Shown here piece by piece: positions 9,493 to 18,122 of a stretch of DNA of 64,000 nt. A model generated the notes under the pieces. That model had not been told where the DNA came from and did not search any database. It saw nothing but the letters and a program-made list of their open reading frames with translations. Each line of letters opens with the position of its first letter. Position 1 is the stretch's first letter. A program made the position numbers and the translations under genes. Source of the stretch: Maritimibacter sp. HL-12 (lineage in GTDB: Bacteria; Pseudomonadota; Alphaproteobacteria; Rhodobacterales; Rhodobacteraceae); NCBI RefSeq assembly GCF_900177545.1, contig NZ_FXBQ01000001.1, positions 3,194,163 to 3,258,162 of the forward strand, written 5' to 3'.

Positions 9493-10293
9493 TTAAGCCG
9501 CGAGGTTCACCCAGATCGGGACATGGTCGGAGGGCTTTTCACGGGCGCGCACCTCCTTGTCGATCCGGCAATCTTCGAGCAGGTCGGCGCATTGCGGCGA
9601 GAGCAGGAAATGATCGATGCGGATACCGTCGTTGCGGGCCCATGCCCCGCGCTGGAAATCCCAGTAGGTGTAGAGCTCCGGTGCGTAGGTGCGGGCGCGC
9701 AGGGCGTCGGTGAGGCCGAGATTGACGAGGCGGCGGAAGGCCTCGCGGGTCTCGGGCAGGAACAGCGCGTCGTCCTTCCAGGCCTCCGGGCGGGCGGCGT
9801 CGACGGCTTGCGGGATGACGTTGAAATCGCCCGCCATCAGGAAGCATTCTTCTTGTGAAAGCAGATGCTTGGCGCGCGTAGTCAATCTTTCCATCCAGCG
9901 CAGCTTGTAGTCGTATTTCGGCCCCGGCGCAGGGTTGCCGTTGGGCAGGTAGAGGCCGCAGATCCGCACCGCCCTGTCGCCCACCACGGTGGCTTCGATG
10001 TAGCGCGCCTCCGCGTCGTCGATGCCGTCACGGCCCGCACCTTGCGCGTCTGGCAACCCGCGCCGCACGTCTTCGAGCGGCAGTTTCGAGATCAGGGCGA
10101 CGCCGTTGAAGCTCTTTTGTCCATGGGTTTCAACGTTGTAGCCGAGGTCTTCAAAGGGCTCGCGGGGAAAGCCCTCGTCCATCGTCTTGATTTCCTGAAG
10201 GATCGCCACGTCGGGCGTGGCCTCCTTCACCCAGTCGAGCACGGCGGGAAGACGGGCCTTGATGCCGTTGATGTTGAAACTGGCAATCTTCAT
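9493..10293 (-). CDS. xthA: Exodeoxyribonuclease III
   Basis: The 266-residue product is exonuclease III, the AP endonuclease/3'-phosphodiesterase of base excision repair. The order of motifs is canonical: MKIASFNINGIKARLPAVLDW, Glu in ILQEIKT, GDFNVIPQAVDA, and the terminal SDHVPIWVNL. I start at 10293 because GGGGAG lies upstream at a normal distance and MKIASFNINGIKAR is the family's own start. It is the first gene of a likely operon with the nucleoside hydrolase. Confidence 0.95.
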   Translation of the reverse strand: MKIASFNINGIKARLPAVLDWVKEATPDVAILQEIKTMDEGFPREPFEDLGYNVETHGQKSFNGVALISKLPLEDVRRGLPDAQGAGRDGIDDAEARYIEATVVGDRAVRICGLYLPNGNPAPGPKYDYKLRWMERLTTRAKHLLSQEECFLMAGDFNVIPQAVDAARPEAWKDDALFLPETREAFRRLVNLGLTDALRARTYAPELYTYWDFQRGAWARNDGIRIDHFLLSPQCADLLEDCRIDKEVRAREKPSDHVPIWVNLAA

Positions 10294-10459
10294 CGCGCGC
10301 TCCCCGGGGCTGGTTCGGCGCGAGATTAGCGGGCTTGCCACCGGGGCACAACGCATCGGCGATGGGGGGCCGGGCGCAAAGGGCTTGCCGCGTGGACATG
10401 CAATGATGCTATTATCTGAATACTCGCATTGATAAGCGAGCTACCCAAGGGAGGACTGA

Positions 10460-10810
10460 ATGGGACGTATCAAGACCTTGGCCGCGCTTGGCGCGGCTGC
10501 CGTAATGCTGTCGGCGGCGCCGGTTGCCGCCGGCACCACCGAATGGCTGCGCGAAGGCACACAGATCATCAATGTCACCGACGATGGCGGACGGTTGTTC
10601 TGCACACGCGCCTCGGACGGATTCGAGATGTGCCACGGCATGCTTCAGGAGAGCCCCGGGACCTGGAAGGGCCCGAAAATGAAGCACCCCGACATGCCGG
10701 GGTTCATGACCTTCGCCGGCACCGTGCTGATCGGCAGCGACAAGCTCAAGATCGAGGGTTGCGTGCTTGGCGGGGCGGTCTGCGACGCCGAGATCTGGAC
10801 CAAACAGTGA
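10460..10810 (+). CDS. Small exported DUF2147-like protein
   Basis: The 116-residue product has a signal peptide (MGRIKTLAALGAAAVMLSAAPVAA). The mature part ends with LKIEGCVLGGAVCDAEIWTK, which closely resembles the C-terminal Gly-Cys...Cys...W block of DUF2147 periplasmic proteins. Four cysteines in the mature protein could form two disulfides. The start is well supported by GGGAGG seven bases upstream. The leader contains a small inverted repeat, CTCGC/GCGAG at 10423-10440. It converges with the flavoprotein gene. Function is unknown and the DUF2147 link is by pattern only. Confidence 0.75.
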   Translation: MGRIKTLAALGAAAVMLSAAPVAAGTTEWLREGTQIINVTDDGGRLFCTRASDGFEMCHGMLQESPGTWKGPKMKHPDMPGFMTFAGTVLIGSDKLKIEGCVLGGAVCDAEIWTKQ

Positions 10811-10829
10811 TCGGTCCGCGCCGGGTGGC

Positions 10830-12002
10830 CTATGGCTGCCCGGCAATCGACGTGCCCGCCGCATGGGCCGAGGACCAGGCCCATTGGAAGTTGTAGCCGC
10901 CAAGCCAGCCGGTCACGTCGACCGCTTCACCGATGAAGTAGAGGCCGGGCAGGTGGCGCGATTCCATCGTCTGCGATGAAAGCCCCGCGGTGTCGATGCC
11001 GCCCAGCGTCACCTCCGCCGTGCGCCAGCCCTCGGAGCCGGTCGGGGTGAGCTGCCAGCCGTGCAGCGCGGCGGCGATCTCGGCAAGCCGCGCGTCGGGC
11101 TGATCGGCAAGGCGGGCGGCAAGGCCAAGCGCGGGGGCGAGGTGGTCGACCAGCCGGGCGGGCAGGGCAGCCGCAAGCACGCTGGCAAGCGCCCGCCGCC
11201 CGGCGCGCTGGCGCTCGCTGCGCAGGAGATCAAAAAGGTCGCGCCCCGGCGCGAGATCGAGCGTGATCGCCTCGCCCTCGCGCCAGTAGGACGACAACTG
11301 GAGCACCGCCGGGCCGGAGAGGCCGCGGTGGGTGAACAGGATTTGCTCGTTGAAACCGGTGCGGGCGTTGGAAACCCGCGCAGGCAGCGAAACGCCGGAG
11401 AGCGGTGCGAAGCGGTCGCCGAAAGTGAGCGGCACGAGGGCGGGGCGCGGCTCGACCAAGGCGTGGCCGAACTGGCGCGCCACGTCATAGGCAAAGCCGG
11501 TGGCGCCCATCTTCGGGATCGACTTGCCGCCGGTCGCGATCACCAGGTTCCTGGCCGTGAACGTGCCTGACTCGGTGGTCACCCGGAAGCGGCCATCCGC
11601 ATGGGCAAGGTCGCGCACCGGGGTGGCGAGGCACAGCTCGGCCCCGGCGGCGCGGGCCTCGGTGAGCAGCATCTCGACCACCTGCGTGGACTTGCCGTCG
11701 CAGAACAACTGGCCAAGGGTCTTTTCGTGCCAGGCGATGCCGTGGCGGGCGATGAGGTCGATGAAATCCCACTGGGTGTAGCGCGCCAGCGCCGATTTGG
11801 CGAAATGCGGGTTTTCCGAGAGGAAATTCGCCGCCGTCACGTCGAGGTTGGTGAAATTGCAGCGCCCGCCGCCGGAAATGCGCACCTTTTCGGCGGGTTT
11901 GGCGATATGATCAAGCACCAGCGTGCGCCCGCCGGTATGGGCCGCGCAGAACAGCCCGGCCGCGCCGGCACCGATGATGATGGTGTGATAGACCCCGCTC
12001 AT
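10830..12002 (-). CDS. HI0933-type FAD-dependent oxidoreductase
   Basis: The 390-residue protein has an N-terminal dinucleotide-binding motif (IIIGAGAAGLFCA) and the family-specific glycine block KVRISGGGRCNFTN. It finishes with a second FAD contact, GLYFIGEAVDVTGWLGGYN. This is the HI0933/YhiN family of flavoproteins, whose substrate is not established. I start at 12002 (MSGVYHTIIIGAG), since the FAD motif begins within a few residues, as in homologues. It is convergent with the preceding small exported protein. Confidence 0.9.
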   Translation of the reverse strand: MSGVYHTIIIGAGAAGLFCAAHTGGRTLVLDHIAKPAEKVRISGGGRCNFTNLDVTAANFLSENPHFAKSALARYTQWDFIDLIARHGIAWHEKTLGQLFCDGKSTQVVEMLLTEARAAGAELCLATPVRDLAHADGRFRVTTESGTFTARNLVIATGGKSIPKMGATGFAYDVARQFGHALVEPRPALVPLTFGDRFAPLSGVSLPARVSNARTGFNEQILFTHRGLSGPAVLQLSSYWREGEAITLDLAPGRDLFDLLRSERQRAGRRALASVLAAALPARLVDHLAPALGLAARLADQPDARLAEIAAALHGWQLTPTGSEGWRTAEVTLGGIDTAGLSSQTMESRHLPGLYFIGEAVDVTGWLGGYNFQWAWSSAHAAGTSIAGQP

Positions 12003-12144
12003 GGACCCGGGTTGAGCACGCAGCGCCGCCGGTGACAAGGCCGCCGCAGCGCCGTTGCGCAATTGCCGCCCGGGGGTGTGCCGTTACATGGCGATGCTAG
12101 ACAAGGCGCGCGGGAGGTCGTAACAGGCGGGCGCGAGGCGCTTC

Positions 12145-12156
12145 GTTAGCGCTAAC
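12145..12156. promoter_or_regulatory. Perfect palindromic operator upstream of zwf
   Basis: GTTAGCGCTAAC is a perfect twelve-base palindrome lying eight bases before the zwf Shine-Dalgarno (AAGGAG, 12165-12170). LacI-family regulators bind palindromes with a central CG of this kind. In Rhodobacter the LacI-family protein CceR, which senses 6-phosphogluconate, is known to control central sugar metabolism genes, so CceR is the natural candidate. No regulator gene is nearby to confirm this. Confidence 0.65.
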
Positions 12157-12177
12157 CCAATTCGAAGGAGCAGAACC

Positions 12178-13632
12178 ATGGTTTCGCGTGTCATCCCGGT
12201 GGAGGCCTTCGACCTAGTGATCTTCGGCGGCACCGGCGATCTCGCCCGGCGCAAGATCCTGCCCGGGCTGTTTCGCAGGTTCAAGGATGGCCAGATCCCC
12301 GATGAAGCTCGAATCATCGGCGCGGCGCGCTCCGACATGACGTCCGAGGATTACCGCGCACAGGTCTTTGATGCGCTGAACGAGTTCCTGCCGATCTCGA
12401 AGCGCGATCAGAAGGCGCTCGACGCCTTCCTCGCGCGGATCGACTATGTTGGCATCGACGCGACGGGCACCCATGGCTGGTCCGATCTGGCCAGGTTGAT
12501 GCGCCCGGGACTGGTGCAGGCGTTCTATTTCTCGGTCGCGCCGGCGCTGTTCGGCGACCTTGCCAAGCGGTTGCACAAGCACAAGATCGCCGGTCCGGAG
12601 GCGCGGATCGTGGTGGAGAAGCCTTTCGGCCACGATCTGACCTCGGCGCGCGACCTCAACGCCACGCTGGCGCGGCATTTCGACGAGCAGCAGATCTACC
12701 GGATCGACCATTATCTCGGCAAGGAGACGGTGCAGAACCTGATGGCGGTGCGCTTCGGCAACCTGTTGTTCGAGCCGCTGTGGCGCAACCAGTATATCGA
12801 CCATGTTCAGATCACCGTGGCCGAAACCGTGGGCGTGGGCGGGCGCGGGGCTTATTATGACAAGTCGGGCGCGATGCGCGACATGGTGCAGAACCACCTG
12901 ATGCAGCTTCTGTGCCTGATCGCGATGGAGCCGCCGGCGCGGTTCGACCCCGACGCGGTGCGCGACGAGAAGCTCAAGGTGATCCGCGCCCTCGAGCCGG
13001 TGGAGCCGGGCGAGGTGGTGCGCGGGCAATACAAGGCCGGGGCCGAGACGCTTTCCTACCGCGACGACGCCGAGAACCCCGCGAGCCGCACCGAGAGCTT
13101 CATCGCGATGAAGCTGCACGTGGCGAACTGGCGCTGGAACGGCACGCCGTTCTACCTGCGCACCGGCAAGCGGATGAAATCGCGGGTCTCCGAGATCGTG
13201 GTGCGCTTCAAGGAGCCGCCGCATTCGATCTTCGAGGAAGACACCGGCCAGAGCGCCAACGAGCTGACCATCCGGCTTCAACCAAACGAGGGGATGGACC
13301 TCACGGTCACGATCAAGGAACCCGGCCCGGGTGGCATGCGGCTGATCGACGTGCCGCTCGACATGACCTTCGCCGAGGCGCTCGGCGAGGAGGCGGCGGA
13401 TGTGCCCGACGCCTACGAGCGGCTGATCATGGATGTGATCCGCGGCAACCAGACCCTGTTCATGCGCGGCGACGAGGTTGAAGCGGCCTGGGCCTGGACC
13501 GATCCGGTGATCGCCGCCTGGGAGGCGCGCGAGGAAAAGCCGATGGGGTACGAACCCGGCTCGACGGGGCCGGAAGAGGCGCTTATCCTGATGCACAAGG
13601 ATGGCCGCCGCTGGAGGGAGATCGGATCATGA
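12178..13632 (+). CDS. zwf: Glucose-6-phosphate 1-dehydrogenase
   Basis: The 484-residue enzyme oxidises glucose 6-phosphate to 6-phosphogluconolactone with NAD(P)+. The N-terminal cofactor loop is IFGGTGDLARRKILPGL, and the active-site signature RIDHYLGKETVQNL is complete, including the catalytic His/Lys pair. The length is typical. A good AAGGAG precedes the ATG, and a palindromic operator sits just upstream. It overlaps pgl by four bases, making the first two reactions of the oxidative pentose phosphate/Entner-Doudoroff route translationally coupled. Confidence 0.98.
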   Translation: MVSRVIPVEAFDLVIFGGTGDLARRKILPGLFRRFKDGQIPDEARIIGAARSDMTSEDYRAQVFDALNEFLPISKRDQKALDAFLARIDYVGIDATGTHGWSDLARLMRPGLVQAFYFSVAPALFGDLAKRLHKHKIAGPEARIVVEKPFGHDLTSARDLNATLARHFDEQQIYRIDHYLGKETVQNLMAVRFGNLLFEPLWRNQYIDHVQITVAETVGVGGRGAYYDKSGAMRDMVQNHLMQLLCLIAMEPPARFDPDAVRDEKLKVIRALEPVEPGEVVRGQYKAGAETLSYRDDAENPASRTESFIAMKLHVANWRWNGTPFYLRTGKRMKSRVSEIVVRFKEPPHSIFEEDTGQSANELTIRLQPNEGMDLTVTIKEPGPGGMRLIDVPLDMTFAEALGEEAADVPDAYERLIMDVIRGNQTLFMRGDEVEAAWAWTDPVIAAWEAREEKPMGYEPGSTGPEEALILMHKDGRRWREIGS

Positions 13633-14306
13633 AACTCGTTGAATATTCCGACAAGGACATGCTGTGGCTCGCGTTGGCCGACACCATCGCGGGCGAGTTG
13701 AACGGGGTGCTCGTCACCGGCGAGCGGGCCTCTTTCGCGGTGCCGGGCGGCACCACGCCGGGGCCGCTGTTCGACCTGCTCTCGGTGATCTCGCTGGACT
13801 GGGCGCGCATCGACGTGTTGTTGACCGACGAACGCTGGGTGCCCGAGACCAGTCCGCGCTCGAACGCGCGGCTGTTGCGCGAGCGGCTGTTGATCGACAA
13901 GGCGGCGGCGGCGACCTTTCTGCCCTACTACACCGGCGGCGATGCACCCGATGTCGATCTCGCCGATGTGGCGGGCCGGGTCGAGGCGTTGGCGCCGCTT
14001 ACCGTGGTGTTGCTCGGCATGGGCGAAGACATGCACACCGCGAGCCTGTTTCCCGGTGCCGACAATCTCGAAAAGGCGCTGCGCCCGGGTGCGCCTGCGC
14101 TGGTGGCGATGAGCGCGCCGGAGGCGGGCGAGCCACGGGTGACGCTTTCGGCCGAGGTGATCAACGGTGCGATGAACAAGCACCTCGTCATTCTGGGGGC
14201 GGCCAAGCGCGCGGCGCTGGAACGGGCCGAGGCGCTGGGGGATCCGATGGAGGCCCCGGTATCCGCCGTGCTCGACGGGCTCACGGTGCATTGGGCGGAA
14301 AGCTGA
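13629..14306 (+). CDS. pgl: 6-phosphogluconolactonase
   Basis: The 225-residue protein belongs to the DevB/SOL-type lactonases, which hydrolyse 6-phosphogluconolactone. It shows the family's PGGTTPGPLF substrate loop near residue 38, LTDERWVPETSPRSNARLL in the centre, and LLGMGEDMHTASLFPGA. In the latter the usual G-x-D-G-H-T reads GEDMHT, a conservative variant in this clade. The ATG overlaps the zwf stop (ATGA). Confidence 0.95.
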   Translation: MKLVEYSDKDMLWLALADTIAGELNGVLVTGERASFAVPGGTTPGPLFDLLSVISLDWARIDVLLTDERWVPETSPRSNARLLRERLLIDKAAAATFLPYYTGGDAPDVDLADVAGRVEALAPLTVVLLGMGEDMHTASLFPGADNLEKALRPGAPALVAMSAPEAGEPRVTLSAEVINGAMNKHLVILGAAKRAALERAEALGDPMEAPVSAVLDGLTVHWAES

Positions 14307-14324
14307 CAGGCGGAGACACGCGAC

Positions 14325-15941
14325 ATGGTTTGGGCGGAACTCAAGGCGCACCGTGCGGCGCAGGGAGACCTGCGCATCGAGACGCTGTTCGAGGATGCGG
14401 CCCGCGCGGGTGAGTTCTCGGTGCGGGCCGATGGCCTTCTGTTCGACTATTCGAAAACCCTGATCGATGCGGAGGCGCGCGCGCTGCTCTTGAAGCTCGC
14501 CGACGAGGCGGGCGTGGCGGCGCGGCGCGGCGCGATGTTTGCGGGCGAGAAGATCAACGAGACCGAAGGCCGCGCGGTGCTGCATACCGCGCTGCGCCAC
14601 CCCGGGCCGGGGCCGGTGGAGGTGGATGGCGTCGACGTGTTGCCCGGCGTGCACGAAACCCTCGCGCGGATGGAGGATTTCGCCGAAGGTCTGCGCTCGG
14701 GCCGGGTGCGGCCGCCCGGCGGCGGGCGTTTCACCGACGTGGTCAACATCGGCATCGGCGGCTCCGATCTCGGGCCCGCGATGGCGACGCTGGCGCTGGC
14801 CCCCTACCACGACGGGCCGCGGGTGCATTATGTCTCCAACGTCGATGGCGCGCATATCCGCGACGTGCTCGACCGGATCGACCCCGCCTCGACGCTGGTG
14901 ATCGTCGCCTCCAAGACCTTCACCACGATCGAGACCATGACCAACGCCGCCACCGCCCGCGACTGGCTGTCGCGCAGCGTCGGCGCGGAGGCGGCAAGCC
15001 GGCATTTCGCGGCGCTCTCCTCGGCCACCGACAAGACCGCCAACTGGGGGATCGACCCGTCCCGGGTGTTCGGTTTCGAGGATTGGGTCGGCGGGCGCTA
15101 TTCGCTCTGGGGGCCGATCGGGCTCGGGCTGATGATCGCGGTGGGGCCGAAGTATTTTCGCGAGATGCTCGCGGGCGGCCACGCGATGGATGTGCATTTC
15201 CAGCGCGCCGAGGGGGCCGACAACATGCCGCTGATGCTCGCGCTCACCGGGATCTGGCACGCGCAGGTCTGCGGCCATGCCACCCGCGCGGTGCTGCCCT
15301 ATGAGCAGCGGCTGGCGCGGCTGCCGGCCTATCTCCAGCAACTCGAGATGGAATCGAACGGCAAGCGCGTGGCGATGGACGGCGCGGCGCTGGGCGTGGC
15401 CTCCGGCCCGGTGGTCTGGGGCGAGCCCGGCACCAACGGCCAGCACGCCTTCTACCAGCTCATCCACCAGGGCACCCAGGTGGTGCCTTGCGAGTTCATG
15501 GTCGGGGCCAAGGGCCACGAGCCGGACCTTGCCCATCAACACCGCCTGCTGGTGGCCAATTGCCTTGCGCAATCGGAGGCGCTGATGAAGGGGCGCGGGC
15601 TTGACGCGGCGCGCGCGCTGATGCTGGAGGCCGGGTTTTCCGGTGACGAGCTGGAACGCCAGGCCCGCCACCGGGTGTTTCCCGGCAACCGGCCTTCGAC
15701 CACGCTGGCCTATCCGAAGCTCACGCCCTTCGTGCTCGGCCAGATCATCGCGCTCTACGAGCACCGGGTGTTCGTCGAGGGGGTGATCTTCGGGATCAAT
15801 TCCTTCGATCAATGGGGCGTGGAGCTTGGCAAGGCGCTGGCCCGCGATCTGGAGCCGATCGTGGCCGGCGAGGTGAGCCCCGAGGGCAAGGACGGCTCGA
15901 CGGCGCAGCTCGTGGCCTACCTGCGTGCGGGGCAAGGCTGA
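14325..15941 (+). CDS. pgi: Glucose-6-phosphate isomerase
   Basis: The 538-residue enzyme interconverts glucose and fructose 6-phosphate. Both PGI signatures are present: [20 protein letters not shown] (central) and [18 protein letters not shown] near the C-terminus. The catalytic region [16 protein letters not shown] is intact. It starts 18 bases after pgl, so zwf-pgl-pgi form one operon. No edd or eda gene is present in the window, so whether flux goes to the Entner-Doudoroff or pentose route cannot be decided here. Confidence 0.97.
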   Translation: MVWAELKAHRAAQGDLRIETLFEDAARAGEFSVRADGLLFDYSKTLIDAEARALLLKLADEAGVAARRGAMFAGEKINETEGRAVLHTALRHPGPGPVEVDGVDVLPGVHETLARMEDFAEGLRSGRVRPPGGGRFTDVVNIGIGGSDLGPAMATLALAPYHDGPRVHYVSNVDGAHIRDVLDRIDPASTLVIVASKTFTTIETMTNAATARDWLSRSVGAEAASRHFAALSSATDKTANWGIDPSRVFGFEDWVGGRYSLWGPIGLGLMIAVGPKYFREMLAGGHAMDVHFQRAEGADNMPLMLALTGIWHAQVCGHATRAVLPYEQRLARLPAYLQQLEMESNGKRVAMDGAALGVASGPVVWGEPGTNGQHAFYQLIHQGTQVVPCEFMVGAKGHEPDLAHQHRLLVANCLAQSEALMKGRGLDAARALMLEAGFSGDELERQARHRVFPGNRPSTTLAYPKLTPFVLGQIIALYEHRVFVEGVIFGINSFDQWGVELGKALARDLEPIVAGEVSPEGKDGSTAQLVAYLRAGQG

Positions 15942-15966
15942 ACGACCGGCCCCCCCCGGCGTCAAT

Positions 15967-15987
15967 CGCGCGGGCGGGCGCGTTTTT
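15967..15987 (+). terminator. Possible intrinsic terminator after pgi
   Basis: CGCGC (15967-15971) pairs with GCGCG (15978-15982) around a six-base loop and is followed by five T residues. The stem is short, so termination may be partial. Confidence 0.45.
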
Positions 15988-16147
15988 CGAGCCGGGCCGG
16001 TGCAGTGCCGCGTCCAAGGCACGACGCGCCGTGGACAGCATGCCCTGCGGGCCGGGGACCCGACCAAGGACGGGGTAACACGCCCGCCGCGTTGCGGGGC
16101 CTGTCGGGGCGAGTTTCAGCTTGAAGGACCGGCCCGGATCACGTAGT

Positions 16148-16161
16148 GCTCATTTTTGAGC
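16148..16161. promoter_or_regulatory. Inverted repeat in the leader of the EPS regulator
   Basis: GCTCA-TTTT-TGAGC is a perfect inverted repeat in the 317-base gap between pgi and the MarR-type regulator, 98 bases before that gene's start. It could be an autoregulatory operator. No other feature is visible in that gap apart from the hairpin after pgi. Confidence 0.35.
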
Positions 16162-16258
16162 GACTGTCGATGACCACGCGTTCCAGATCTCTGTCTATCC
16201 CTGCACGGGCCGCGATGGCAAGGCCCGGTGCGGTAGCCGTGGCGCAAGGGCGCGCGGC

Positions 16259-16636
16259 GTGACCCGGCGCGAGGCCGCACGCGAAGAGGCGCATTTCCAG
16301 GTGCTGCGCCTGCTCGGGGACAACCCCGAACTCAGCACCCGCGAGATCGCCGACGCGGTGGGGGTGTCGAACGGCTCAGCCTATTACCTGCTGAAGGCGC
16401 TCGCCGAGAAGGGATTCGTGAAATTCGAGCGGTTCATCTCGTCGAGCCACAAGGGGCGCTACGCCTACATCCTGACACCGAAGGGCCTGTCGGAGAAATC
16501 CCGCCTCACGGCGCGGTTCCTCGGCCGCAAGCTCAAGCAATACGAGGCGCTGCAGGAAGAGATCGCCGAGCTTCGGCGTGATCTGGAGGGGGCGGGGGAC
16601 GCAGGTGGCGTGGTGGCGGGGAAGTCGGGGGAGTGA
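16259..16636 (+). CDS. MarR-family EPS-associated transcriptional regulator
   Basis: The 125-residue protein is a single winged helix. A recognition region LSTREIADAVGVSNGSAYYLLKALAEKGFVKFERF at about residues 25-58 is followed by a wing (RYAYILTPKG) and a charged coiled tail (KLKQYEALQEEIAELRRDLE) likely used for dimerisation. This layout matches the small MarR-like regulators found next to exopolysaccharide clusters in proteobacteria. It starts with GTG. It is the first gene of the surface polysaccharide region, so it probably controls the genes that follow. The ligand is unknown. Confidence 0.8.
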   Translation: MTRREAAREEAHFQVLRLLGDNPELSTREIADAVGVSNGSAYYLLKALAEKGFVKFERFISSSHKGRYAYILTPKGLSEKSRLTARFLGRKLKQYEALQEEIAELRRDLEGAGDAGGVVAGKSGE

Positions 16637-16763
16637 AGCGGTGTGGTGTGTGTGTTGCGTTATCGGGCGTTTGGGGGGGATTGCATGCATATGGGAGAGG
16701 CGTCCGGCGGAGCATGTCATGGTGGTAATCGAAGCATGAATCCGGTGATGATCCCGATTGACC

Positions 16764-18122
16764 ATGTCGGGGACGTCCGAAAGCAAGGGCATGGCCTTGG
16801 CTGACGTGCCGGACAGCCGCACTTTGAGGAACCGCGTCTCTGCGCGCCTGTTCGGCGGTGCCTCTGGTGGGGTGTTCCGCGGGATGGCGACACTGGCCCT
16901 CGGGAGCGGCATCGGCCGGGTGATCGGGATTGCCGCTATCCCGATCCTGACGCGGCTCTACAGCCCTGAGGATTTCGGCGTCCTGGCCGTCTTCACTGCG
17001 CTGGTGGCAATCCTCGCGCCGCTGGTCACGCTGCGCTATGTGCTGGCACTGCCCTTGCCGCGCCATGACGGGGTGGCAATGAACCTGTTGGCGATCTCGG
17101 TCGGGCTGATGCTGGTGCTCTCGGCTGTGGTCGCGCTGGCGTTGTGGTTGGGGGGCGAGGCGCTGCTGGGCCTTGTCTCGATGCAGGTTCTGGCACCGTG
17201 GTGGTGGTTAATCGCGCTCGGCGTTCTGGGCACGGCGACCTATGAGATGCTGACGCTCTGGGCCACGCGTAAGCGCGCCTACAAGGTGATCGCGCAAACC
17301 AAAGTTACGCAGAGTGCTGCGGGTGCGGTGATCAAGATCGCGCTCGGTCTTGCTTCGCTCCAGCCGCTGGGGCTGCTGGTGGGGCAGGTGGTGGCACAGG
17401 CGGGCGGGATCGGAAGGTTGATGCGCGGGTTCCTGTCCGAGTTCCGGGCGTCTTGGCGTCATGTCAGCAGGTCGCGGATGAGGAAAGCCGCTAGGCGGCA
17501 CAGGGGATTTCCGATCTGGCGGGTGCCTTCGCAGTTTCTGATGGTTTTCTCAGTGCAGGCACCGATGTTGTTCATAGCTGCACTCTACGATCCGCAGACG
17601 ACGGGACAGTTCGGTTTGGCGGTTATGGCGCTCTCGGTGCCAATAAACCTGCTCGGACGCACCACCTCGCAAGCGTTTTTCGCCGAGGCGTCATTACTTG
17701 GAGCGCGACGCTCTAGCGAGATCAGGACGATGTTGAAATCGGTCATGTTTCGCCTGGGAGCCGTTTCGGTGCTCCCCGCTTTGGTCCTCCTCGTGTTCGG
17801 CGAGCCGCTTTTCGCGTTTTTGTTCGGAGGCGAATGGGTCCAGGCTGGCTTGTTCGCGCAAGCGCTCGCAATCTATCTCTTCTTCCAGTTTATCCAGGCC
17901 CCCGTGGCGCATGTTTTCAATATCTTTGATGGGCATCGGCAGTTGCTGTTTCTCAATGTTCAGCGGGTTGCATTGATTGCCGCCGTGTTCGGCATGTCAC
18001 ATGGTCTGTCCTGGACATCAGAATTCGCGGTATGGGCATATGCCCTGACGCTTTCGCTGCACTATGCCTTGAGCGCGGTCTATGCCTATCGCTTTATCCC
18101 AATCAGGTCTCGGGGAAGATAG
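16764..18122 (+). CDS. Wzx-type polysaccharide flippase (MATE/MVF-fold)
   Basis: The roughly 452-residue integral membrane protein has about 12-14 hydrophobic segments. The N-terminal pattern GSGIGRVIGIAAIPILTRLYSPEDFG is diagnostic of the polysaccharide-biosynthesis flippases that move undecaprenyl-linked repeat units across the inner membrane. Starts are ambiguous: TTG at 16758, ATG at 16764, or ATG at 16791; the last has an AAGGG just upstream. It ends one base before the MurA-like gene begins, so they are in one transcription unit. Base composition begins to fall in its second half. Confidence 0.88.
   Translation: MSGTSESKGMALADVPDSRTLRNRVSARLFGGASGGVFRGMATLALGSGIGRVIGIAAIPILTRLYSPEDFGVLAVFTALVAILAPLVTLRYVLALPLPRHDGVAMNLLAISVGLMLVLSAVVALALWLGGEALLGLVSMQVLAPWWWLIALGVLGTATYEMLTLWATRKRAYKVIAQTKVTQSAAGAVIKIALGLASLQPLGLLVGQVVAQAGGIGRLMRGFLSEFRASWRHVSRSRMRKAARRHRGFPIWRVPSQFLMVFSVQAPMLFIAALYDPQTTGQFGLAVMALSVPINLLGRTTSQAFFAEASLLGARRSSEIRTMLKSVMFRLGAVSVLPALVLLVFGEPLFAFLFGGEWVQAGLFAQALAIYLFFQFIQAPVAHVFNIFDGHRQLLFLNVQRVALIAAVFGMSHGLSWTSEFAVWAYALTLSLHYALSAVYAYRFIPIRSRGR

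Noticed and set aside
6327-10293. The two EEP-fold genes as a recent duplication of exonuclease III
   Set aside because: They share only the superfamily's catalytic motifs; lengths and intervening sequence differ throughout.
10385-10415. Sigma-70 promoter TTGCCG / TATTAT before the small exported protein
   Set aside because: The spacer is 19 bases and the -35 match is weak, so it is not reported as a feature.
13413-16067. Antisense open frame of 884 codons opposite pgl and pgi
   Set aside because: Composition is that of an antisense shadow (Arg/His-rich, no recognisable motif) and both sense genes are unambiguous.
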